From Clostridia bacterium (GTDB lineage Bacteria > Bacillota > Clostridia > Peptostreptococcales > Anaerovoracaceae), in assembly GCA_024682015.1 (NCBI GenBank), contig JAIKZT010000193.1, positions 1 to 13,622 on the forward strand: a stretch of 13,622 nt of DNA. Direction: 5' to 3'. Below are positions 1 to 7,379 of the stretch, piece by piece. How positions within the stretch are numbered: position 1 is the stretch's first letter; every line of letters starts with the position of its first letter. The translations under genes and the position numbers were made by a program. Under the pieces are notes generated by a model, which saw only the letters and a program-made list of their open reading frames with translations, was not told the DNA's origin and ran no database searches.

Positions 1-1
1 T

Positions 2-802
2 CCCACGCCGCAGGCGCTGATCCGCTTCGGTGCGGCAAAGGACCTCTTCTGCAGCGTTCTGACCGCTCCGGGGCCTGGCCACTGCGTGGAAAACGGCGGT
101 ACGCTCTCCTATACAGCAGTCGTGGAAAACCGCGGAGAAGAAAGCCGCGCCGTCACCGTGCGCTTTGAAGCCGGGACAGGTTCGCAGGCGGAAGGCCTCG
201 CTGAAAAGACGATGGAGCTGAAGCCGGGAGAAACGGGCAGTTGCGTCTTTTGCGCGAAAGCCTGCACGAACGGACCGCGCATCGAGCCTCCGCGCATAAC
301 GGTGAACGGGCTGGCCGTCTGGGCGCCGCGCGTGAACGTCGGAGGATCGGCGAACGGATCTCCTGCGCCTGAAAGCTTTTCGATGGCGCCTGAAGAAGTA
401 TCCGGCCGCCTGCACGACCTGTTCTTCCTGCACGATACCGAGCTTGCCGACGTGGTCTCGCGCAGGCCGCAGGATCCGGCGCAGGACGGCTGCGCGTACG
501 GGCTGTACGGAGGACTCGGCGTGATCTCGCCGCAGAACGCGACGGGCGCGGACATCCGTGAGACGTATCTGGATGAGACCTATCTGGAGCCCGGCGACAT
601 CCTGCTGACTGCGGACGACGCGCTGTTCCTGAAGAGCTACGCGTGCCTGTGGACGGGCAAGGAACTGATCGGCCAGTTCGAGGCGGAAGGAGAAGCCGGC
701 AGAAAAGCAGGAGAGGACGCGCGCGTCTGGATCGACAGCCTGCCCGGGCGCTTCTGCTTTGCCGTTCTGCGGCCCGCGCTGCAGAAGGGGGAATCGCGAT
801 GA
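2..802 (+). CDS. Unidentified protein, C-terminal part (gene enters from the left edge)
   Basis: The reading frame is open from the first complete codon at base 2 to the TGA at 800-802, so the true start lies outside the window. The GTG at 86 is internal to this open frame. I do not recognise the family. The visible N-terminal third (about residues 25-100) alternates hydrophobic and polar residues around a VVENRG turn, like an Ig-like or DUF11-type extracellular beta domain. After a short linker, the C-terminal part (about residues 125-265) carries a glycine/tyrosine-rich YGLYGGLGV stretch and an LEPGDILLT motif. That pattern resembles NlpC/P60-like or other cell-wall-associated modules, but no catalytic Cys/His set can be assigned. 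No membrane segment is visible. Its stop overlaps the ATG of the racemase gene (ATGA), so the two are probably translationally coupled. A surface or wall location is inferred only. Confidence 0.7.
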   Translation, partial: PTPQALIRFGAAKDLFCSVLTAPGPGHCVENGGTLSYTAVVENRGEESRAVTVRFEAGTGSQAEGLAEKTMELKPGETGSCVFCAKACTNGPRIEPPRITVNGLAVWAPRVNVGGSANGSPAPESFSMAPEEVSGRLHDLFFLHDTELADVVSRRPQDPAQDGCAYGLYGGLGVISPQNATGADIRETYLDETYLEPGDILLTADDALFLKSYACLWTGKELIGQFEAEGEAGRKAGEDARVWIDSLPGRFCFAVLRPALQKGESR

Positions 803-1887
803 ACGCTCAGGAATATCCGGTATTGGAGGTCGACCTGTCCGCGATACGGAGCAACGCCGCCTGCGTCTGCGGCATCTGGGCCGGGCACGGCATAGGCGTC
901 GCGGGCGTCTTCAAAGGGACGGACGGATCGCCCCAGGTCGCGCGCGCGATGCTGGAAGGCGGCTGCGCGCAGCTGGCTTCGTCGCGGATAGGCCATCTGG
1001 CGGACCTGCGGGACCTTTTCCCCGGGACTCCCATGATGCTCCTGCGCATTCCGCAGCTCTGCGAGGCGGACGACGTCGTCCGCTACGCGGATCTCAGCCT
1101 GAACTCGGAACTGCGCACGCTAAAGGCTTTAAATGAAGCCGCAGCTGCTCTGGGCAGAACTCACCGCGTCATCCTGATGCTGGACATCGGAGACCGGCGG
1201 GAAGGCGCCGTGAGTGTAGAAGACCTGGCGGCGCTGGCCGAGTCCGTCAAAAGAGATCTGCCGCACATTTCGGTCGCGGGCGTGGGCACGAATTACGGCT
1301 GCGTGTCGGGCGTGCTGCCGGACGACGACAACCTGGCCATGCTCTGCCGCGGCGCGGATGCCGTGGAAAGCGTGCTGGGAATGCCTCTGGAGATCGTCTC
1401 CGGAGGCAGCTCATCCATGCTGATCCGCTGGAGCAAAGGCCTTGCGATACCTGAGAAGATCAATAACCTGCGGGTCGGCGGGTACATCCTCAACCCGATC
1501 AACATGCGGCTCAACCGGGGCGTGAACATCCCGGAGATGAACGAGGACACGCTGCGCCTGCGCGCGCAGGTGGTCGAAGCGAAGGATAAGAGCGGCGCCG
1601 GCCACACGGGCAAGAACTGGAAGGGCGAGACGGTGAACTTCACGGATGACGGCGTGCGCAGGCGGGCCATCGTCGCGCTGGGCACGCAGGATATCGGAGA
1701 CCCGTTCAACCTGCTGCCGGTCGATCCCGCCGTCCACGTGATCGCCTGCAGCAGCGACCACACCATTCTGGACGTGACGGACTGCGAGAAGCGCGTGGAG
1801 ACCGGAGGCCTTCTGGAATTCCGGCTGCGCTACGGCGCGCTGCTGCAGATATTTTCCACGAGACACGTGCGCATTGCGTACAAATAG
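799..1887 (+). CDS. PLP-dependent amino-acid racemase, ornithine racemase-like (alanine racemase N-terminal fold)
   Basis: A 362-residue protein made only of the alanine-racemase-type TIM barrel, without the C-terminal beta domain of true alanine racemases. This is the architecture of clostridial ornithine racemase (Orr) and YhfX-like proteins. The N-terminal strand leads to GVFKGTDG, where Lys39 is the expected Schiff-base lysine for pyridoxal phosphate. It is followed by LASSRIGHL, a mid-protein GTNYGC, a glycine-rich SGGSSSM phosphate-binding loop, and a C-terminal ALGTQDI/SSDHTILD region typical of Orr relatives. It would interconvert L- and D-forms of an amino acid in the cytoplasm; ornithine is the best guess but the substrate is not fixed by sequence. 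The ATG at 799 overlaps the upstream stop and follows AGAAGGGGGAA, which favours it over the upstream in-frame ATG at 643. The PrpD-family gene follows after 9 nt. No ornithine aminomutase genes are nearby, so a full oxidative ornithine pathway is not shown. Confidence 0.85.
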   Translation: MNAQEYPVLEVDLSAIRSNAACVCGIWAGHGIGVAGVFKGTDGSPQVARAMLEGGCAQLASSRIGHLADLRDLFPGTPMMLLRIPQLCEADDVVRYADLSLNSELRTLKALNEAAAALGRTHRVILMLDIGDRREGAVSVEDLAALAESVKRDLPHISVAGVGTNYGCVSGVLPDDDNLAMLCRGADAVESVLGMPLEIVSGGSSSMLIRWSKGLAIPEKINNLRVGGYILNPINMRLNRGVNIPEMNEDTLRLRAQVVEAKDKSGAGHTGKNWKGETVNFTDDGVRRRAIVALGTQDIGDPFNLLPVDPAVHVIACSSDHTILDVTDCEKRVETGGLLEFRLRYGALLQIFSTRHVRIAYK

Positions 1888-1896
1888 GGGGAAAGC

Positions 1897-3237
1897 ATGC
1901 ATTACGAAACTGATTACAAACTGGAAAACTTCATCCTGAACACGCGCTGGGAAGATGTTCCCGAAGAAGTAAAGGCGCGCATGAAGGGATGCCTGCTGGA
2001 CCTGACGGGCGCCCTGATCGTCGGAAGCCGCAGCGGACAGTTCGAGGCGGGGCTGAAACTGGCGGAGAAAGTGTTCCCCGCGGGAGACATTCCCGTCGTG
2101 GGTTCGGACAAGACGTTCGGCGTTCTCGGCGCCGCGGCCGCGATGGGGCACTCCTCCAACGCTTACGACATCGACGACGGCCACAATATGACGCGGGCTC
2201 ATCCCGGCACGTCCGTCATCGGCGGCGTGCTGGCGGCGGCCTGCGAGAAAGGCCTGACCCTGAAGGAGTTCCTGGAAGCGCTGCTCGTGTCGTACGAGAC
2301 GACCATCCGCAGCGGAGCGGCCATCATGGAGTATTACCAGTGGGCTCACAGCAGCGGCACGTTCGGCGCGGTCGGCACAGCGGCGGGCGTGGGTCGGATC
2401 TACGGGTTCACGAAGGAACAGCTGAACAACGCGCTGTCCGTGGCGGAGTTCAACGCGCCCATCGTACCGGGCATCCGCAGCGTGGAGTACCCGTCCATGA
2501 ACAAGGACGGCGTGCCCTTCGGCATCATGGTGGGCATGCTGGCCGTCGTCGAGACGCTGTGCGGGTTCACCGGCAACAAGAACCTGCTGGAATCCGACGA
2601 TCACAAGCATTTCCTGGACGATCTCGGCACGTACTGGCAGGTGATGGACCTGTACTTCAAGCCGTATACCTGCTGCCGCTGGGCGCACCCGGCCATCGAC
2701 GCGGTCGTGGACGTGATGCGCACGAACCGCCTGACCCCCGCAGACATCGAAGACGTGACGATCGAGACGTTCCTGAAGGCGACGATGCTCTCGAAGATCG
2801 TCCCCAAGGATGCGGACGAGGCGCAGTACAACATCGCCTATCCGGTGGCGGCGGCCGTCTGCTACGGCGATTTCGGCCTGGCGCAGTGCCACGACAAGAA
2901 TCTGGGTGACCCCAAGGTCCTGGATATGATGAAGCGGCTGCATTTCGTCTGCGATGAGGAACTGGATAAGAAATTCCCGGCGCAGCGGATCTGCCGGGCG
3001 GTCATCCGGACGAAGGACGGACGGGAACTGCGTTCGGCCGAGTACGAACCGCGCGGGGAGGCGAAGGAGCACATCCAGTGGCCGTGGCTGGAGGAGAAGT
3101 TCCGCAGGGTCACCGGGCCCGTCCTCACGAAGGAAGGGCAGGACAAGGCCGCAGCGATGATCCTGGGACCGGAAGACCTGCGGATGACCGATTACGTGAA
3201 GGAGATCAACCGGAAGGAGTTCTGGAAAGCGCTTTAG
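1897..3237 (+). CDS. MmgE/PrpD family protein (2-methylcitrate dehydratase/cis-aconitate decarboxylase fold)
   Basis: A 446-residue protein of the usual family length. Members include 2-methylcitrate dehydratase, cis-aconitate decarboxylase and iminodisuccinate epimerase; all act on small di- or tricarboxylates in the cytoplasm. Active-site positions of the family can be followed: the Asp cluster in AYDIDDGH (91-94), His102 in RAHPG, His151 in AHSSGTFG, Lys203 in MNKDG and His264 in RWAHPAID. The fold therefore looks intact and catalytic. The substrate cannot be read from sequence. No methylcitrate synthase or methylisocitrate lyase gene lies nearby, so a propionate (prpD) role is not supported. 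An amino-dicarboxylate substrate would fit the racemase and peptidase neighbours. The ATG at 1897 is preceded by TAGGGGGAA, which overlaps the racemase stop. The peptidase gene starts 66 nt downstream. This gene and the racemase are almost certainly on one transcript. Confidence 0.9.
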   Translation: MHYETDYKLENFILNTRWEDVPEEVKARMKGCLLDLTGALIVGSRSGQFEAGLKLAEKVFPAGDIPVVGSDKTFGVLGAAAAMGHSSNAYDIDDGHNMTRAHPGTSVIGGVLAAACEKGLTLKEFLEALLVSYETTIRSGAAIMEYYQWAHSSGTFGAVGTAAGVGRIYGFTKEQLNNALSVAEFNAPIVPGIRSVEYPSMNKDGVPFGIMVGMLAVVETLCGFTGNKNLLESDDHKHFLDDLGTYWQVMDLYFKPYTCCRWAHPAIDAVVDVMRTNRLTPADIEDVTIETFLKATMLSKIVPKDADEAQYNIAYPVAAAVCYGDFGLAQCHDKNLGDPKVLDMMKRLHFVCDEELDKKFPAQRICRAVIRTKDGRELRSAEYEPRGEAKEHIQWPWLEEKFRRVTGPVLTKEGQDKAAAMILGPEDLRMTDYVKEINRKEFWKAL

Positions 3238-3247
3238 CGGACGCTTT

Positions 3248-3274
3248 CCGCGGCGTTCGCCGCAGTTATTTTCG
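3248..3274 (+). other. Small GC hairpin between the PrpD-family and M20 genes
   Basis: GCGGC-GTTC-GCCGC (3250-3254 / 3259-3263) is followed by AGTTATTTTC. It is short and the T tract is broken, so at best it is a weak attenuator or an mRNA-processing site. The downstream M20 gene has no obvious promoter of its own in the 66-nt gap and is probably reached by read-through. Confidence 0.3.
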
Positions 3275-3303
3275 GAACGCGTTTGAACCGCACAGGAGGG
3301 AAA

Positions 3304-4659
3304 ATGAACAGCGCCATCGTGCAGGAATTGGATCGGCGGATCGAAAGATCCATGGAGGACGTGAAGCGCGATCTCATCAGGTTGATCGGGATCAGGAGCG
3401 TAAAGGGCCCCGCTGCCCCGGGCGCGCCTTTCGGAGAAGGCCCCCGGCAGATGCTGGATGCCGTACTGGAAATGGGCAGAAGTGAAGGATTTGCCGCGAC
3501 GGACTACGGCGTCGGCGTCGTCAGCCTCGCGCTCAAAGAGGGACAGCCGGATCTGGGCATCTGGCTGCACGGAGACGTCGTCACGGAAGGGCATGGATGG
3601 CTCTGGCCTCCGTACGAGGCGACGGAATACGGAGACTGCGTCATCGGGCGCGGATCGACCGACAACAAAGGCCAGCTCTGCGCGATCTTCCACCTGCTGA
3701 AGATCTTTAAGGAACTGGGCGTGGCACTGGATTACAATCCGGCGCTCTACGTGGGCAGCGACGAGGAGAGCGGCATGCACGACATGCGGGGCATTCCCGG
3801 AAGCGAGGACGCCAAGGGCTTTTGCAACGTCTGCCAGGCCCCGAAGCTGTCCCTCGTTCCGGACGCGGCTTTCCCGGCGGGCTACGGCGGGAAGGGCGCC
3901 GTCAACGTGGCGCTTCGCAGCGCTCACCCGCTGAAGGGTCTGGACATCACGGCCGGAGCCGTGGATTCGCCCGGCCTGGCTGCCGCGCGGATCGGCGGCG
4001 AAACGATCGAGACCAGTTCGCTGACCCGCCATACGAACAATCCCGACCCCAGCGGCAACATGATCACGCTTCTGATGGACCGCCTGCTGGAGCGGCCGGA
4101 CATCGCGCCGGATGACCGTCCCGTTCTGGAATTCTTCCGGCTCGTTTCGCTGGACATTCACGGCGAGAAACTTGGGATCAGCGTGGAACCGGGCACGACG
4201 CCCATCATGATCGTGGCCGCGAAGGAGATCCGCATGGTGGACGGGTGCGCGGAACTGATCGTGAACGTCCGGCACCCGATGGGATGGACGACAGAGAAGA
4301 TCACGTCGCAGATAGCCCGGTGCGCCGCGGAATACAGCGTCGCATTGGAGGACGTGGAGGAACGCTGGTATGCGTACACGCTGGATCCGGACTGGCCGGT
4401 CATTACGCGCCTCGCACAGATCGCCAACGAAGTGACGGGGGAGGACAAAAAGACGTACATCGTCGGCGGCGGAACGTACGGGCATTGGCTGCCCAACGCG
4501 GTCATCTACGGCATGGACGGCAATAAGAAACCGGACGACTTCCCGGAGGGTCACGGCAACCCCCACGGGCCGGACGAGATCGTGTCGATGCCCCGCCTGG
4601 AGCGCGCGATGAAGATCTACGCCAGGGCGCTGCTGGCGCTGAACGAGATGGATTGGTGA
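3304..4659 (+). CDS. M20 family dipeptidase (PepV/Sapep-like zinc metallopeptidase)
   Basis: A 451-residue cytoplasmic metallopeptidase of the M20 family. The two-metal site is complete: His89 and Asp91 in LHGDVV, bridging Asp120 in GRGSTDNKG, general base Glu154 and metal ligand Glu155 in GSDEESG, Asp187 in LVPDAAFPAGYGGKG, and His421 in GNPHGPDE. The VPDAxFP signature and the long lid domain between the catalytic halves (about residues 195-330) match the PepV/Sapep dipeptidase branch rather than ArgE or DapE. It would hydrolyse dipeptides or related N-acyl amino acids; the exact substrate is unknown. The ATG at 3304 sits 3 nt after AGGAGGG-AAA. The TTG seven codons upstream is less likely because the ribosome site lies inside that extension. 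With a racemase upstream, D-amino-acid-containing dipeptides are a reasonable but unproven substrate class. The operon ends here at the hairpin at 4711-4753. Confidence 0.9.
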   Translation: MNSAIVQELDRRIERSMEDVKRDLIRLIGIRSVKGPAAPGAPFGEGPRQMLDAVLEMGRSEGFAATDYGVGVVSLALKEGQPDLGIWLHGDVVTEGHGWLWPPYEATEYGDCVIGRGSTDNKGQLCAIFHLLKIFKELGVALDYNPALYVGSDEESGMHDMRGIPGSEDAKGFCNVCQAPKLSLVPDAAFPAGYGGKGAVNVALRSAHPLKGLDITAGAVDSPGLAAARIGGETIETSSLTRHTNNPDPSGNMITLLMDRLLERPDIAPDDRPVLEFFRLVSLDIHGEKLGISVEPGTTPIMIVAAKEIRMVDGCAELIVNVRHPMGWTTEKITSQIARCAAEYSVALEDVEERWYAYTLDPDWPVITRLAQIANEVTGEDKKTYIVGGGTYGHWLPNAVIYGMDGNKKPDDFPEGHGNPHGPDEIVSMPRLERAMKIYARALLALNEMDW

Positions 4660-4710
4660 CCCGGCAGACAAAAGCCCCGCGAAGGCCTGTAATCGCCCTA
4701 TAGAAAAGAG

Positions 4711-4753
4711 AAACCCGCGCCGGCGATGAATGGAGTCGTCCGCGCGGGTTTTT
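4711..4753 (+). terminator. Rho-independent terminator after the racemase-PrpD-M20 operon
   Basis: AAACCCGCGC (4711-4720) pairs perfectly with GCGCGGGTTT (4742-4751). The stem is extended inward by CGGCGA against TCGTCCG with one bulge, and the right arm runs into TTTTT (4749-4753). It lies 52 nt after the M20 stop codon. Confidence 0.85.
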
Positions 4754-4779
4754 GCGTGGAAACGGGCGATTTTTATGAT
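4752..4779 (+). promoter_or_regulatory. Candidate promoter of the CoA-transferase gene
   Basis: TTGCGT (4752-4757) and TATGAT (4774-4779) are separated by 16 nt. The -35 box begins inside the T tract of the preceding terminator. A start site near 4786 would leave a leader of about 24 nt containing GGGAGG ahead of the ATG at 4810. Confidence 0.5.
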
Positions 4780-4809
4780 AGAATGAGTATCGTACACGGG
4801 AGGTGCTTC

Positions 4810-6144
4810 ATGGATTACAGGGCGGACTACAAAGCTAAGCTGCGCACGGCGGAAGAGGCCGTGAAGGCGGTGAAAAGCGGGGACTGGGTGGACTACGGCA
4901 CGAACATCGGCTTTCCCAAACTGCTGGACGCGGCGCTCGCGAAGCGGCGGGATGAGCTGACGGACGTCAAGATCCGCGGCAACCTGATCTTCGAGCCCAT
5001 CCAGGCCGTGGAGTGCGACCCGGAGCGCGAGCACTTCATCTACAACAGCTGGCACTGCTCGGCCTACGAACGCAGCCTGTGCGACCGGGGCCTTTGCAAT
5101 TTCATCCCCATGATCTTCCGCAACCTGGCGCCGTACTACTTCCACTTCCTGACGGTGAACGTGGCGATGGTCGCGGCGACGCCCATGGATAAGCACGGGT
5201 TTTTCAACCTGTCCTGCGGGTCGGGCATCGCGAAGGCCATCCTGGATAAGGCGGACGTTGTCATCATCGAGGTGAACGAGCGCCTGCCGAAGGTGTCCGG
5301 CGGCTACAGCCAGTGCATCAGCGTGACGGACGTGGACATCATCGTGGAGGGCGAGCACGGGCTGCTGCCGGAAGTTCCGGACCTGCCGATCTCGCCGGCG
5401 GAGGAGGTCATCGCGGAGCGCATCCTGGCGCAGATCTCCAGCGGCGCCACGCTGCAGCTGGGCATCGGCAGCATGCCCAACGCCCTGGGCAAGATGATCG
5501 CGCGCTCCGATCTGAAGGATTTCGGCATGCACACGGAGCTGTGTTCGGACGCGTACGTGGACCTGGCGGAGGCTGGCAAGCTCACGAACAAGAAAAAGAC
5601 GTATCTGCAGGATGTGGGGGTCACCGGGATGGCCTTCGGCACGAGGCGGACGTACGAATACGTGGATGAAAACCCCTGCGTCACGTTCATGCCGCTGCAG
5701 TTCGTGAACGCGCCGGAGGTGATCGCCCGCAACGACAACATGGTCTCCATCAACAACTGCATCGCCGTGGACCTGTTCGGGCAGGTGAGCGCCGAGAGCG
5801 CCGGCACGCGGCAGATCAGCGGCACGGGCGGGCAGCTGGACTACCTGACGGGCGCGGCCATGTCGAAGGGCGGCAAGGCCTTCATCTGCCTCACGTCCAC
5901 GTACACGGACAGGGAGGGGAAGGTGCATTCCCGCATACGGCCGACCTTCGCCGGAGACATCGTAACGGATCCGCGCAGCCAGGCGTACTTCCTCGTGACG
6001 GAATACGGCCTCGTCAACCTTGTGGGCAAAACCACATGGGAGCGGGCGGAGGACATCATCTCGCTGGCTCACCCGGACTTCCGGGAGGACCTGATCGCGC
6101 AGGCGGAACAGCTCGGCATCTGGCGCCGGTCCAATAAAAGGTGA
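4810..6144 (+). CDS. Acyl-CoA:acetate CoA-transferase, butyryl-CoA:acetate / 4-hydroxybutyrate CoA-transferase family
   Basis: A 444-residue protein spanning the full length of the But/AbfT family, which moves CoA from an acyl-CoA such as butyryl-CoA to acetate at the end of clostridial fermentations. Glu243 in MHTELCSDAYVDL is the expected nucleophile that forms the glutamyl-CoA intermediate. LQLGIGSMPNALG (216-227) and SGTGGQLDY (337-345) are the CoA-binding glycine loops. The N-terminal AVKSGDWVDYG-type motif and the C-terminal stretch from SRIRPT to IWRRSNKR are very close to what I recall of But from Roseburia-like bacteria. The middle (about 95-200) departs more, so butyrate as the acyl group is likely but not certain. 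The start at 4810 follows GGGAGG with 6 nt spacing; the in-frame ATG at 4726 lies inside the terminator and is rejected. The gene appears monocistronic. Confidence 0.88.
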   Translation: MDYRADYKAKLRTAEEAVKAVKSGDWVDYGTNIGFPKLLDAALAKRRDELTDVKIRGNLIFEPIQAVECDPEREHFIYNSWHCSAYERSLCDRGLCNFIPMIFRNLAPYYFHFLTVNVAMVAATPMDKHGFFNLSCGSGIAKAILDKADVVIIEVNERLPKVSGGYSQCISVTDVDIIVEGEHGLLPEVPDLPISPAEEVIAERILAQISSGATLQLGIGSMPNALGKMIARSDLKDFGMHTELCSDAYVDLAEAGKLTNKKKTYLQDVGVTGMAFGTRRTYEYVDENPCVTFMPLQFVNAPEVIARNDNMVSINNCIAVDLFGQVSAESAGTRQISGTGGQLDYLTGAAMSKGGKAFICLTSTYTDREGKVHSRIRPTFAGDIVTDPRSQAYFLVTEYGLVNLVGKTTWERAEDIISLAHPDFREDLIAQAEQLGIWRRSNKR

Positions 6145-6170
6145 CCCTGCCGCGGGCAGTATGCTATAAT
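6141..6170 (+). promoter_or_regulatory. Promoter of the acetyltransferase pair
   Basis: A perfect TATAAT (6165-6170) lies 18 nt after GTGACC (6141-6146), which overlaps the CoA-transferase stop codon. Transcription would start near 6177, just ahead of a stable hairpin. Confidence 0.6.
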
Positions 6171-6180
6171 GGGCATGGAC

Positions 6181-6213
6181 GCGCTTCGGCGGGCTGCCGG
6201 CCGGCCGAAGCGC
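6181..6213 (+). other. Stem-loop at the likely 5' end of the acetyltransferase mRNA
   Basis: GCGCTTCGGC (6181-6190) pairs perfectly with GCCGAAGCGC (6204-6213) around a 13-nt GC-rich loop. No T tract follows, so it is not a standard terminator for the CoA-transferase gene. Its place only a few nt after the predicted start site fits an mRNA-stabilising 5' structure. Confidence 0.6.
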
Positions 6214-6241
6214 AGGATCATTTCATGAAAAGGAGACAACC

Positions 6242-6748
6242 ATGGATCAGCACACATTCGTCATCAGAGACGCTGAAGAAAAAGATTACGATTTCATCCT
6301 GCGCGTAAACGAGGAGAACGTGGAGGTGCTTTCGCCCATGCCGCTGGAGAGGCTCAAGCTGTTCGCCGTGCACGCGGACATGCTGCAGGTCGCCGAAGTG
6401 GACGGCGAGCTGGCTGCGTTCATCATCTGCATGAAGGAAGGGGACGACTGGTACGACAGCGAGAACTACCTCTGGTTCTGCAAGACGTATCCGAAGTTCC
6501 TGTACATCGACCGCATCGTGCTCGACAAACCCTTCCGCCACATGGGGCTCGGTCGCGCGATGTACAAGGCCGTGTTCGAGAAGGCGAAGGCCAACGGCGC
6601 GCCTGTCGTCACCTGCGAAGTCGACACCGTGCCCTACAACGGGCCGTCCCTGCTGTTCCACGAGGCCATGGGCTTCCATGAAGTCGGCGCGCAGTACGTG
6701 CGCGGCGGCTCCGTCAAGGTGAGCCTGCAGGCGGCGGACGTGGAATAG
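6242..6748 (+). CDS. GNAT family N-acetyltransferase
   Basis: A 168-residue single-domain GNAT protein. Beta strands 4-5 (YIDRIVLD, 88-95) lead to the acetyl-CoA pyrophosphate loop R99-H-M-G-L-G104 and its helix, the conserved motif A. Motif B is NGPSLLFHEAMGFHEVG (about 133-149). A short insert, EGDDWYDSENYLWF, lies before the central sheet. Such enzymes acetylate an amine of a small molecule or a protein N-terminus; no substrate can be named. The ATG at 6242 follows AAGGAG with about 7 nt spacing. The second acetyltransferase starts 10 nt after the stop and its ribosome site overlaps this stop, so the two form an operon. Confidence 0.88.
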   Translation: MDQHTFVIRDAEEKDYDFILRVNEENVEVLSPMPLERLKLFAVHADMLQVAEVDGELAAFIICMKEGDDWYDSENYLWFCKTYPKFLYIDRIVLDKPFRHMGLGRAMYKAVFEKAKANGAPVVTCEVDTVPYNGPSLLFHEAMGFHEVGAQYVRGGSVKVSLQAADVE

Positions 6749-6758
6749 GAGTGCTCCC

Positions 6759-7274
6759 ATGAAGATCAGGCACGCTGCGGAGCAGGACATCGGCCGGATG
6801 ATGGAGATCTATGCCCTTGCCAGGGATTTCATGGCGAGGCACGGCAATCCCAACCAGTGGGGCCCTACGAACTGGCCGCCCGAGGACCTGATCCGAAGCG
6901 ACATCCGAAGGGGCTGCAGCTACGTCTGCGAGAGCGATGCCGGGCGGGTCATCGGCACGTTCTTCTTCGCGCAGGGGCCGGACGCCGAGCCGACTTACCG
7001 GGACATCACGGAGGGCGCGTGGCAGGACGATAGCCCCTACGGCGTCGTGCACCGGCTCGCCGGGGACGGATCCGAAAAGGGCATCGGCGCCTTCTGCCTT
7101 GCGTGGGCCTTTGCGCAGTGCGGCCATTTGCGCGTCGACACGCACGGCGACAACAAAGTGATGCAGAACCTGGTAAAAAAGCTCGGGTTCGCGCACCGAG
7201 GTACCGTCTACGTGGAAGAGGACGACTATCCGCGCCTGGCATACGAAAAGTCCGCGGGAACCTGCGGACTGTAA
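6759..7274 (+). CDS. GNAT family N-acetyltransferase (second of a tandem pair)
   Basis: A 171-residue GNAT protein. It carries the early NPNQWGP signature and a DIRRGCSYV strand seen in a common Firmicute acetyltransferase subgroup. A shortened pyrophosphate loop, GSEKGIG (104-110), and the RVDTHGDNKVMQNLVKKLGF segment (125-144) correspond to the late strand, Asn and helix of motif B. It is clearly divergent from its upstream neighbour, so the pair does not look like a recent duplication. The substrate is unknown. The ATG at 6759 is placed by AGGAG at 6747-6751, which overlaps the upstream TAG; this suggests translational coupling. Two hairpins follow the gene (7285-7315 and 7380-7406). Confidence 0.87.
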   Translation: MKIRHAAEQDIGRMMEIYALARDFMARHGNPNQWGPTNWPPEDLIRSDIRRGCSYVCESDAGRVIGTFFFAQGPDAEPTYRDITEGAWQDDSPYGVVHRLAGDGSEKGIGAFCLAWAFAQCGHLRVDTHGDNKVMQNLVKKLGFAHRGTVYVEEDDYPRLAYEKSAGTCGL

Positions 7275-7284
7275 AGGACATGAA

Positions 7285-7315
7285 AAGACCGCCCTTCGGT
7301 CCGAGGGGCGGTCTT
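7285..7315 (+). terminator. Hairpin terminator after the acetyltransferase pair
   Basis: AAGACCGCCC (7285-7294) pairs perfectly with GGGCGGTCTT (7306-7315). On the + strand the T tract is short; read leftward the arm ends in TTTT. It sits 10 nt after the stop codon, between convergent genes, and may act in both directions. Confidence 0.65.
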
Positions 7316-7379
7316 GCATGCTGTCCTGTCATGAAAATGGCCTGTCCGGGCCGTGCTTTACGGAATGCCGTCTTATGAA

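Noticed and set aside
643..798. An N-terminal extension of the racemase by 52 codons
   Set aside because: The extension is Arg-rich, overlaps the upstream gene in another frame and has no family likeness. The ATG at 799 has a purine-rich ribosome site and an ATGA overlap.
1897..3237. Assignment as prpD of the methylcitrate cycle
   Set aside because: No methylcitrate synthase or methylisocitrate lyase gene nearby, and the family covers several unrelated reactions.
3304..4659. Assignment as ArgE or DapE
   Set aside because: The VPDAxFP motif, large lid domain and length of about 450 residues fit the PepV/Sapep dipeptidase branch better.
4726..4809. A longer N-terminus for the CoA-transferase
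   Set aside because: The upstream ATG lies in the terminator hairpin and before the likely promoter. The family N-terminus begins at the ATG at 4810 with a good ribosome site.
1411..6072. A stop-free antisense frame of more than 1500 codons on the - strand across the racemase, PrpD-family, M20 and CoA-transferase genes
   Set aside because: Its translation is a low-complexity mix rich in Arg, His, Asp and Val, as expected from the complement of GC-rich coding sequence. It crosses four well-supported genes, a terminator and a promoter.
7320..7379. A gene or RNA in the gap between the two hairpins
   Set aside because: No ribosome site with a usable frame and no stable structure of its own; it looks like spacer DNA between convergent operons.
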